A DNA stretch of 12,070 nucleotides from Polaromonas sp. (GTDB lineage: Bacteria > Pseudomonadota > Gammaproteobacteria > Burkholderiales > Burkholderiaceae): positions 1 through 12,070 of the forward strand of contig PNMH01000096.1 in assembly GCA_013823505.1 (NCBI GenBank). Reading direction: 5' to 3'. Below are positions 6,232-12,070 of this stretch, piece after piece; the first letter of the stretch is position 1; each line of letters opens with the position of its first letter. A model generated the notes under the pieces. It saw only the letters and a list, made by a program, of their open reading frames with translations. It made no database searches and was not told where the DNA came from. A program made the position numbers and the translations under genes.

Positions 6232-7236
6232 TCACACCCGTTTTCCGGTCGTGCCATCAAACCAGTGCAGGCGATCCAGCCTTGGCTGGGCGTGGATGGT
6301 GCTGCCCACCACCGGCGCGCCCTGGTCTTCGTGAATGCGGATGATGAGTTTTTCTTCGCCCAGTCGGGCATGCACCAGCCGCTCGGCGCCGAGCAGCTCC
6401 ACCGTATCAACCTGCAAAGCCCAACCCTCGGGGCCGATGTCCAGGTGCTCGGGCCGCACGCCGAGGACTTGGCCAGCTTTGCCGCCCGGTGCGTTCTTGA
6501 GCAGGTTCATGGGCGGCGAGCCGATGAAGCTGGCCACAAAGGTGGTGGCCGGGCGCGAGTACACCTCTTCGGGCGTGCCGAACTGCTCCATGTTGCCGCC
6601 GTTCATCACGATCATGCGTTGCGCCAGCGTCATGGCCTCCACCTGGTCGTGTGTGACGAACAACGAGGTGATGCCGAGCTCGCGGTGCAGTTTCTGAATC
6701 TCCAGCCGGGTCTGGGCGCGGAGTTTGGCGTCCAGGTTGGAGAGCGGTTCGTCGAACAGGAACACCTGCGGCTGGCGCACGATGGCGCGGCCCATGGCCA
6801 CGCGCTGGCGCTGGCCGCCCGAGAGTTCGCGCGGCTTGCGCTCCAGCAGGTGGCCCAGCTCCAGGATGCCGGCGGCCTTGTCCACGCGCTGCTTGATTTC
6901 GGCGATCGGCACCTTCTTGATCTTCAGGCCGTAGGCCATGTTGTCGAACACGGTCATGTGCGGGTAGAGCGCGTAGTTCTGGAACACCATCGCGATGTCG
7001 CGCTCGGCCGGTTCGAGTTCGTTGACAACCCGCTCACCGATGCAGATGTCGCCACCGCTGATTTCTTCGAGTCCCGCGACCATGCGCAGCAGGGTGGACT
7101 TGCCGCAGCCCGAGGGTCCGACGATGACGATGAATTCGCCGTTGGTGATTTCGGCGTTCACGCCGTGGATGACTTGCAGCTCGGTCTTGCCGGAGCCATA
7201 TCGTTTGACGACGTTGCGCAGGGAAATGGAGGCCAT
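6232..7236 (-). CDS. ugpC: sn-glycerol-3-phosphate ABC transporter ATP-binding protein
   Basis: A 334-residue MalK-type ABC ATPase that powers UgpAE on the inner face of the membrane. Motifs in order are Walker [10 protein letters not shown] (40-48), the Q-loop glutamine in FQNYALYPH (Q86), signature LSGGQRQR (138-145), Walker B VFLFDEP (158-164), D-loop SNLDA (166-170) and H-loop H196 in [11 protein letters not shown]. The C-terminal regulatory OB-fold region (about 240-334) includes [10 protein letters not shown], as in the CUT1/MalK group. The ATG at 7236 begins [14 protein letters not shown] and lies eight bases after the ugpE stop. Only a weak purine stretch precedes it, so translation may depend on coupling to ugpE. 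Longer in-frame extensions overlap ugpE and are not real. Confidence 0.96.
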   Translation of the reverse strand: MASISLRNVVKRYGSGKTELQVIHGVNAEITNGEFIVIVGPSGCGKSTLLRMVAGLEEISGGDICIGERVVNELEPAERDIAMVFQNYALYPHMTVFDNMAYGLKIKKVPIAEIKQRVDKAAGILELGHLLERKPRELSGGQRQRVAMGRAIVRQPQVFLFDEPLSNLDAKLRAQTRLEIQKLHRELGITSLFVTHDQVEAMTLAQRMIVMNGGNMEQFGTPEEVYSRPATTFVASFIGSPPMNLLKNAPGGKAGQVLGVRPEHLDIGPEGWALQVDTVELLGAERLVHARLGEEKLIIRIHEDQGAPVVGSTIHAQPRLDRLHWFDGTTGKRV

Positions 7237-7244
7237 GTTTGTCT

Positions 7245-8099
7245 TTACTTTTCCGTGTCTACCAGGCCCTTGACGAACCAGCGTTGCATGAAGATCACGA
7301 CCAGTGCCGGTGGCAGCATGGCCAGGATCGCGGTGGCCATCACCACGTTCCATTCGGTGTACGAGTCTCCCGAAATGAGGCGCTTGATGCCCATGACCAC
7401 CGGGTACATGGATTCGTCGGTGGTCACCAGCAGCGGCCACAGGTACTGGTTCCAGCCGTAGATGAACTGGATCACGAACAGCGCGGCGATCGAAGTCTTG
7501 GACAGCGGCAGCAACACGTCCTTGAAAAAGCGCATCGGCCCGGCGCCGTCCATGCGCGCGGCCTCCACCAGTTCGTCGGGCACGGTCAGGAAAAACTGCC
7601 GAAACAGGAAGGTGGCGGTGGCCGAGGCGATCAGCGGAACCGTGAGACCCGCGTAGGTGTTGAGCAGCCCCAAGTTGGCCACCACCTCGTAGGTCGGACC
7701 GATCCGCACCTCCACCGGCAGCATCAGGGTGACGAAGATCATCCAGAACACCAGGTTGCGCATTGGAAAGCGGAAGTACACGATGGCAAAAGCCGAGAGC
7801 AGCGAGATGGCGATCTTGCCGATGGTGATGACCAACGCGCTCACCAGACTCACCCACATCATGGGCGCAGCCGCGGGGATGCGGCTGCCGGCTTCCGTTT
7901 CGCCGCCAAACAGCGCGGTGCGGTAGGTCTCCAGCATGTTGTTGCCGGGGATGAGCGACATGGGGAACGACTGTGCAATCTGCTCCGAGGTCTGCGTGGA
8001 GCCGACCAGGGTGATGTAGAGCGGAAAGCCGACGATGAACACGCCGAGGATGAGCACGACGTGGGACAGGACCGTCAGGCCGGGGCGTTTTTCGATCAT
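7245..8099 (-). CDS. ugpE: sn-glycerol-3-phosphate ABC transporter permease UgpE
   Basis: A 284-residue inner-membrane permease of the CUT1 type, with about six transmembrane segments. The permease EAA loop, which docks to UgpC, is [21 protein letters not shown] (179-199, conserved glycine G185). The start [19 protein letters not shown], the [16 protein letters not shown] segment and the end [10 protein letters not shown] agree closely with E. coli UgpE as I remember it. A short insertion rich in Gly, Ala and Pro (about 64-79) may be a lengthened periplasmic loop. The ATG at 8099 is supported by GGGAGG six bases upstream and by homology; a TTG at 8126 would start inside the repeat. It is separated from ugpA by 91 bp, the repeat element, instead of the usual tight coupling. 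Confidence 0.96.
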   Translation of the reverse strand: MIEKRPGLTVLSHVVLILGVFIVGFPLYITLVGSTQTSEQIAQSFPMSLIPGNNMLETYRTALFGGETEAGSRIPAAAPMMWVSLVSALVITIGKIAISLLSAFAIVYFRFPMRNLVFWMIFVTLMLPVEVRIGPTYEVVANLGLLNTYAGLTVPLIASATATFLFRQFFLTVPDELVEAARMDGAGPMRFFKDVLLPLSKTSIAALFVIQFIYGWNQYLWPLLVTTDESMYPVVMGIKRLISGDSYTEWNVVMATAILAMLPPALVVIFMQRWFVKGLVDTEK

Positions 8100-8105
8100 G
8101 TGGAG

Positions 8106-8111
8106 CCTCCC
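8106..8111 (-). promoter_or_regulatory. Ribosome binding site of ugpE, abutting the repeat core
   Basis: Minus-strand GGGAGG is six bases before the ugpE ATG (8099). Its first two bases are the end of the 48-nt repeat core (8110-8157), so folding of the repeat RNA could affect access to this site. Confidence 0.7.
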
Positions 8112-8183
8112 GCCGGGCCGCCCCAAGGCAGGCTCGCGCCCCCTCGGGGGGCAGCGAATACACGTGAGTGATGAGCGTGGGGG
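8110..8183 (-). repeat. GC-rich intergenic repeat, copy 2, inside the ugp operon
   Basis: Inverse-complement copy of the 186-257 element. Read on the minus strand it has the lead CCCCCACGCTC (8183-8173), a 15-nt spacer and a 48-nt core (8157-8110). Against copy 1 the core differs by one indel and about two substitutions, while the spacers are unrelated in sequence. The GCCCCC-CGA-GGGGGC hairpin is conserved. The outer 11-bp inverted arms of copy 1 are absent. It fills nearly all of the 91-bp ugpA-ugpE gap and would be transcribed within the operon mRNA. Confidence 0.85.
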
Positions 8184-8190
8184 TGTTTCA

Positions 8191-9072
8191 TCAGTACTGC
8201 ACCTTTTTCTCGACGAAGCGGAACTGGATCACCGTGAGCGTGATGACCACCACCATGAGCACCACCGACTGCGCGGCCGAGCCGCCCATGTCGAGCGCCT
8301 TGAAGCCGTCGTAATAGACCTTGTAGACCAGGATGGCCGTGTCCTTGCCGGGGCCGCCCTGGGTGGTGGCGTCGACGATGCCGAAGGTGTCGAAGAAGGC
8401 GTAGACGATGTTGATCACCAGCAAAAAGAAGGTGGTGGGCGAGAGCAGCGGGAACACGATGGACCAGAAGCGGCGCCACGGGCCCGCTCCGTCAATGGCG
8501 GCGGCTTCGATCAGCGATTTGGGGATCGACTGCAGGCCGGCCAGGAAGAACAGGAAGTTGTAGGAGATCTGCTTCCACACGGCGGCAGCCACGATCAGGG
8601 TCATGGCGTGGTCGGCGTCCAGCAGGTGGTTCCACTCGATGCCCACGGCGCGCAGGTAGTAGGCGACCACGCCCATGGGCGAGGCAAACATGAACAACCA
8701 CAACACGCCGGCCACCACGGGCGCCACGGCGTAGGGCCAGATCAACAGCGTCTTGTATACCCCCGAGCCCTTGAGCACGCGGTCGGCGTACACGGCCAGC
8801 AGCAGGGCAATCGACAGACCGATCACCGCCACCAGCAGCGAAAACACCGCGGTGGTGGTGAAGGAGGCGAGGTAGGTGTCGTCTGCCCACAGGCGCCGGA
8901 AATTCTCCAGACCCACAAACTCGGTGGACAGGCCAAAGGGGTCTTGTGTCAACAGGCTCTGGTACAGCGCCTGGGCGGCCGGCCAGAAAAAGAACACCAG
9001 CACGATGGTCATCTGCGGCGCGATCAGCGCCCAGGGCAGCCATGACGACTTGAACCGAACACGTTTTTCCAT
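8191..9072 (-). CDS. ugpA: sn-glycerol-3-phosphate ABC transporter permease UgpA
   Basis: A 293-residue inner-membrane permease and partner of UgpE. About six transmembrane segments are visible, the first at 12-31. The EAA loop is [21 protein letters not shown] (189-209, glycine G195). Long identical blocks with E. coli UgpA as recalled include [11 protein letters not shown] (166-176), [26 protein letters not shown] and AAQSVVLM; length is also similar. The ATG at 9072 begins [14 protein letters not shown], with GAAGG as a modest ribosome site. It follows ugpB after a 109-bp gap that holds a terminator-like hairpin, and precedes the repeat copy 2. Confidence 0.96.
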   Translation of the reverse strand: MEKRVRFKSSWLPWALIAPQMTIVLVFFFWPAAQALYQSLLTQDPFGLSTEFVGLENFRRLWADDTYLASFTTTAVFSLLVAVIGLSIALLLAVYADRVLKGSGVYKTLLIWPYAVAPVVAGVLWLFMFASPMGVVAYYLRAVGIEWNHLLDADHAMTLIVAAAVWKQISYNFLFFLAGLQSIPKSLIEAAAIDGAGPWRRFWSIVFPLLSPTTFFLLVINIVYAFFDTFGIVDATTQGGPGKDTAILVYKVYYDGFKALDMGGSAAQSVVLMVVVITLTVIQFRFVEKKVQY

Positions 9073-9110
9073 GGGGCCTTCAGTTCAGAGAAAGGAGAGG
9101 ACATTCAACG

Positions 9111-9150
9111 AAAAACCCGCCCCGGCCGGGGTTGCCGGCGGTGGGGCGGG
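9111..9150 (-). terminator. Intercistronic intrinsic terminator or attenuator between ugpB and ugpA
   Basis: On the minus strand CCCGCCCC (9150-9143) pairs perfectly with GGGGCGGG (9123-9116) across a 19-nt GC-rich loop, and is followed at once by TTTTT (9115-9111). A second small hairpin, GGGCAC with GTGCCC (9170-9153), precedes it, directly after the ugpB stop. ugpAECQ lie downstream on the same strand without an obvious promoter, so partial read-through is the likely role. The hairpins would also protect the 3' end of a ugpB-only mRNA. Confidence 0.75.
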
Positions 9151-9181
9151 TGGGGCACCGTGAAGTGCCCGGGCGAGATTA

Positions 9182-10498
9182 TCAGGACTTGTTGGCTTTT
9201 TCGAAGCGTTCCAGCTGTTCGTTGCCACGTTTCACCGCGGCGTCCAGCGCTTCTTTGGCCGTCTTTTTGCCAGCCCAGACCTGCTCCAGCTCTTCGTCGT
9301 TGATGGTGCGGATCTGCACAAAGTTGCCCAGGCGGATGCCGCGCGACTTGTCGGTCGTCTTGCGGATCATCTGCGTCACCGACACGTCGGTGCCAGGGTT
9401 CTGCTTGTAGAAGCCGCTGGTGTCGGTCAGCTTGAAAGACTCCAGGGTCACCGGCAGGTAGCCGGTGCGCTGGTGGCTTTTTGCGGCTTCAGCCGGCTTG
9501 GACAGATGGGCGAAGAACTGGGCCACGCCCTTGTACTCGTCGGCCTTCTTGCCCGACATCACCCACAGGCTCGCGCCACCGATCACCGTGTTCTGCGGTG
9601 CGCCGGACACGTCGGGGTAGTAGGGCAGGGTGCCGATGCCAGCGGCGAACTTGCTGTTGCGCTTGATGTTGCCGTAGAGCGCCGATGAGCCGGTGGCCAT
9701 GGCGCACTCGCCCGAGACGAAGGTGGCGTCGGCTGCGTTGCCGCGGCCTTTGTAGACGAACAGGCCAGTCTTGGACATGTTGGCCAGGTTCTCGATGTGG
9801 CGCACGTGCAGCGGCGTGTTGAAGTTCAGGCGCGCGTCAATGCCGCGCATGCCGTTGCCCTTGGTGGCGAACTCGGTGTTGTGCCAGGCCGAGAAGCTCT
9901 CCAGCTGCGTCCAGCTCACCCAGCTGGTGGTGAAGGGACACTTGTGGCCGGCGGCCTTGAGTTTGCCGGCGGCCAGCGCCACTTCGGGCCAGGTCTTGGG
10001 TGGGTTCTCGGGGTCCATGCCGGCCGCCTTGAACGCGTCCTTGTTGTAGTGGAAGACCGGGGTGGAGCTGTTGAAGGGGAAGCTCAGCATCTGGCCGTTG
10101 GGGGCGGTGTAGTAGCCCGCCACCGCCGGCACGTAGGCCGCCGGATTGAACGCCACTCCGGCATCGCTCATGACCTTGCCCACCGGCACGATGGCGCCCT
10201 TGCTGGCCATCATGGTGGCGGTGCCCACTTCAAATACCTGCAGGATGTGGGGCGCGTTGCCCGAGCGGAAGGCCGCGATGGCGGCGGTCATGGACTCGTC
10301 GTAGCTGCCCTTGAAAGTCGGCACGATCTTGTACTGCGTCTGGCTGGCGTTGTAGTCCTTGGCCAAATCGTTGACCCACTCACCCAGGGCGCCGCCCATG
10401 GAGTGCCACCACTGGATCTCGGTCTGAGCGTGGGCCGGGCCGCTGATCAGGGCAGCCAGCGCCAGTGCGCCGGTCAGTGGGAGGAATCGCTTTTTCAT
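9182..10498 (-). CDS. ugpB: sn-glycerol-3-phosphate-binding periplasmic protein
   Basis: A 438-residue extracytoplasmic solute-binding protein, the same length as E. coli UgpB as recalled. Residues 1-24 are a Sec signal peptide with basic MKKR, a hydrophobic core and cleavage after AHA. The mature part opens with [22 protein letters not shown] and shows [47 protein letters not shown] and GGASLWVM, and ends RFEKANKS. These stretches follow E. coli UgpB closely, including the Trp-rich [14 protein letters not shown] loop in the ligand-binding region. It delivers glycerol-3-phosphate, and in characterised homologues also glycerophosphocholine, to UgpAE. The ATG at 10498 is chosen for the signal peptide and a GGAG five bases upstream; an in-frame upstream start at 10567 would bury the signal peptide. 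It is the first gene of the operon. Confidence 0.97.
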   Translation of the reverse strand: MKKRFLPLTGALALAALISGPAHAQTEIQWWHSMGGALGEWVNDLAKDYNASQTQYKIVPTFKGSYDESMTAAIAAFRSGNAPHILQVFEVGTATMMASKGAIVPVGKVMSDAGVAFNPAAYVPAVAGYYTAPNGQMLSFPFNSSTPVFHYNKDAFKAAGMDPENPPKTWPEVALAAGKLKAAGHKCPFTTSWVSWTQLESFSAWHNTEFATKGNGMRGIDARLNFNTPLHVRHIENLANMSKTGLFVYKGRGNAADATFVSGECAMATGSSALYGNIKRNSKFAAGIGTLPYYPDVSGAPQNTVIGGASLWVMSGKKADEYKGVAQFFAHLSKPAEAAKSHQRTGYLPVTLESFKLTDTSGFYKQNPGTDVSVTQMIRKTTDKSRGIRLGNFVQIRTINDEELEQVWAGKKTAKEALDAAVKRGNEQLERFEKANKS

Positions 10499-10560
10499 GG
10501 TTGCTCCAAAATTTCTCTTGTCGGGAAGGCGGTAGGGTATCGACGTTGTGTGACGAATGG

Positions 10561-10589
10561 ATTGCATCGGCGTTTCCTTTCAGTGACAA
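10561..10589 (-). promoter_or_regulatory. Candidate ugpB promoter
   Basis: On the minus strand TTGTCA (10589-10584, five of six to the -35 consensus) and TGCAAT (10566-10561, four of six to the -10) are 17 bases apart, which would give a leader of about 55 nt before ugpB. The 177-bp gap from 10499 to 10675 must also carry the promoter of the divergent oxidoreductase, for which nothing convincing was found. Confidence 0.35.
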
Positions 10590-10675
10590 CCGGGGTTTCC
10601 ATAAGGGGGGTGGGTGAATGGGCCCTGCGGTACCATCTTGGGCTACCCACTGTCACGTTGGCGTCTGCCAGACTC

Positions 10676-12070
10676 ATGAACGCTCCCACACCGCTCTCGC
10701 TCTTCGCCGTGGCCACCGACGAAGCGCCGCGCTTGCGCGAGATTCCCTACAACTACACCTCGTTTTCCGACCGGGAGATCGTGCAGCGCTTGCTGGGCGA
10801 GCGCGCCTGGGCCTTGCTGAACGAGCTGCGCGGTGAACGCCGCACCGGCCGCTCGGCCCGCATGTTGTACGAGGTTCTGGGCGACATCTGGGTGGTGCAG
10901 CGCAACCCCTACCTGCAGGACGACCTGCTGGACACGCCGAAACGACGCAAACAGCTGGTGGATGCCTTGCACCACCGCCTGGGCGAAGTGCAGAAGCGCC
11001 GCACGCCGCAGGACGACGCCGGCCGCGACGCACTGGTGGCCGAGCTGCTGCAGGCCGCCAAAGGCGCGGTGGACGCGTTTTCGCGCTCCTTTGAAGACAT
11101 GGCCGCGCTGCGCCAGCGGGCCACCAAGGCGCTGCGCAAGCTCACCGCCCACGACAACATCAAGTTCGATGGGCTCTCGCGCGTCTCGCACGTGACCGAC
11201 GCGACCGACTGGCGCGTTGAATACCCCTTCGTGGTGCTCACCCCCGACACCGAAACCGAAATGGCCTTGTTGGTGAAGGGTTGCTATGAGCTGGGGCTGA
11301 CCATCATTCCGCGTGGGGGCGGCACTGGGTACACCGGCGGCGCGATCCCACTGACCTGGAAGAGCGCGGTGATCAACACCGAAAAGCTCGAAGCCATGAC
11401 CGAGGTGGAATGGGTGAAAGCGCCTGGCCACGACAAGCCGCTGCCCACCATCTGGACCGAAGCCGGGGTGGTCACACAGCGCGTGGCCGATGCCGCCGAG
11501 CGCGCGGGCCATGTGTTTGCAGTGGACCCGACCTCGGCCGAAGCCTCGTGCATCGGCGGAAACATCGCCATGAACGCCGGCGGCAAGAAGGCCGTGCTGT
11601 GGGGTACGGCGCTGGACAACCTGCTGAGCTGGCGCATGGTCACGCCGCAGGCGCAGTGGCTCGAAGTCACCCGGCTGGACCACAACCTGGGCAAGATCCA
11701 CGACGCGGATGTGGCCAGCTTCGAGCTGAAGTACTTCGAGGCCGACGGCAAGACGCTGGTGCGCACCGAGCAGCTCGTGATCCCCGGCAAGACCTTCCGC
11801 AAGGAAGGCCTGGGCAAGGACGTGACCGACAAGTTCCTCAGCGGACTGCCCGGCATTCAAAAAGAAGGCTGTGACGGCCTGATCACCAGCGCGCGCTGGG
11901 TGGTGCACCGCATGCCAGAGCACGTGCGCACCGTGTGCCTCGAATTCTTCGGCAACCCCCGTGACTGCGTGCCTTCGATTGTCGAGATCAAGGACTTCAT
12001 GTTCGCCGAGATGAAGCGTCCCGGCGGCGCCATCCTGGCCGGCCTGGAACACCTGGACGACCGCTATCTC
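10676..12070 (+). CDS. Large FAD-linked oxidoreductase (DUF3683 type), N-terminal part
   Basis: The open frame runs from ATG 10676 to the window end without a stop: 465 residues, partial at the 3' end. Residues 1-150 ([19 protein letters not shown]...[30 protein letters not shown]) resemble the DUF3683 region that precedes FAD-linked oxidase domains. A PCMH/VAO-type FAD-binding domain follows, with the pyrophosphate loop [17 protein letters not shown] (210-226) and [13 protein letters not shown] (291-303). In betaproteobacteria such proteins are typically around 1,280-1,330 residues (from memory) and add an FAD-oxidase C domain and Fe-S/CCG domains, like a fused glycolate or D-lactate dehydrogenase; those parts lie outside this window. 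The electron donor is unknown. No clear Shine-Dalgarno sequence precedes the ATG. It is divergent from ugpB. Confidence 0.85.
   Translation, partial: MNAPTPLSLFAVATDEAPRLREIPYNYTSFSDREIVQRLLGERAWALLNELRGERRTGRSARMLYEVLGDIWVVQRNPYLQDDLLDTPKRRKQLVDALHHRLGEVQKRRTPQDDAGRDALVAELLQAAKGAVDAFSRSFEDMAALRQRATKALRKLTAHDNIKFDGLSRVSHVTDATDWRVEYPFVVLTPDTETEMALLVKGCYELGLTIIPRGGGTGYTGGAIPLTWKSAVINTEKLEAMTEVEWVKAPGHDKPLPTIWTEAGVVTQRVADAAERAGHVFAVDPTSAEASCIGGNIAMNAGGKKAVLWGTALDNLLSWRMVTPQAQWLEVTRLDHNLGKIHDADVASFELKYFEADGKTLVRTEQLVIPGKTFRKEGLGKDVTDKFLSGLPGIQKEGCDGLITSARWVVHRMPEHVRTVCLEFFGNPRDCVPSIVEIKDFMFAEMKRPGGAILAGLEHLDDRYL

Noticed and set aside
6139..7461. 440-codon plus-strand open frame over ugpC and ugpE
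   Set aside because: Antisense to conserved transporter genes, His- and Ala-rich, no recognisable motif and no ribosome site.
8100..8126. Longer ugpE start at TTG 8126
   Set aside because: It would add nine residues encoded by the repeat element; the ATG at 8099 has GGGAGG at ideal spacing and matches the family N-terminus.
7237..8163. Upstream extension of the ugpC frame through ugpE
   Set aside because: The extension is Arg/Ala/His-rich and overlaps ugpE in another frame; the conserved ATPase begins at the ATG at 7236.
7239..8171. 310-codon plus-strand open frame over ugpE
   Set aside because: Very rich in His, Gln, Asp and Gly, the usual antisense composition of a GC-rich membrane protein gene.
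10650..10667. CTGTCAC at 10650 as a plus-strand Pho box
   Set aside because: The second half-site 11 bases on (GCGTCTG) matches the consensus at only about three of seven positions.
10643..12052. 469-codon minus-strand open frame opposite the FAD oxidoreductase
   Set aside because: The plus strand carries an uninterrupted frame with FAD-binding motifs; the minus frame has shadow-type composition.

Overview
The window is a GC-rich, densely packed chromosomal segment. Gene order and protein similarity recalled from memory point to a betaproteobacterium of the Burkholderiales, probably a Comamonadaceae member (Hydrogenophaga-like). The pointers are a hemA-prfA-prmC-grxD cluster, a complete ugpBAECQ operon, a long DUF3683-type FAD oxidoreductase and a short GC-rich intergenic repeat. 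No tRNA, rRNA, CRISPR array, insertion sequence or phage gene was seen. It reads as core housekeeping and transport genome, not an accessory island.

Layout. (1) At 1-181 is the 3' end of a branched-chain amino acid ABC ATPase (livF-like) on +. (2) At 182-280 is a convergent junction filled by repeat copy 1. (3) At 281-1285 on - is a stand-alone Lon-type AAA+ ATPase with no Lon protease domain. (4) At 1486-5160 on - is a translation/tetrapyrrole cluster transcribed hemA > prfA > prmC > grxD. It starts at a strong -10 box placed so close to the hemA ATG that the mRNA is predicted to be leaderless, and it ends in an intrinsic terminator after grxD. (5) At 5209-5475 on + is a divergent 88-residue membrane protein of unknown function. 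(6) At 5477-10498 on - is the sn-glycerol-3-phosphate uptake operon ugpB > ugpA > ugpE > ugpC > ugpQ. (7) From 10676 to the window end on + is the N-terminal 465 residues of a large FAD-linked oxidoreductase, divergent from ugpB.

How the genes work together. UgpB (periplasm), UgpA and UgpE (membrane) and UgpC (ATPase) import glycerol-3-phosphate and probably glycerophosphodiesters, and UgpQ hydrolyses the diesters. A terminator-like hairpin sits between ugpB and ugpA, and a repeat element between ugpA and ugpE supplies or abuts the ugpE ribosome binding site. Both suggest expression of binding protein and permease is tuned after initiation. HemA makes the tetrapyrrole precursor, PrmC methylates the GGQ glutamine of the RF1 encoded just upstream, and GrxD handles Fe-S clusters.

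No wholly new multi-gene system is evident. The most interesting points are the predicted leaderless hemA start, the repeat pair and its placement inside the ugp operon, the ugpB-ugpA intercistronic terminator, the orphan Lon-type ATPase and the unknown small membrane protein.
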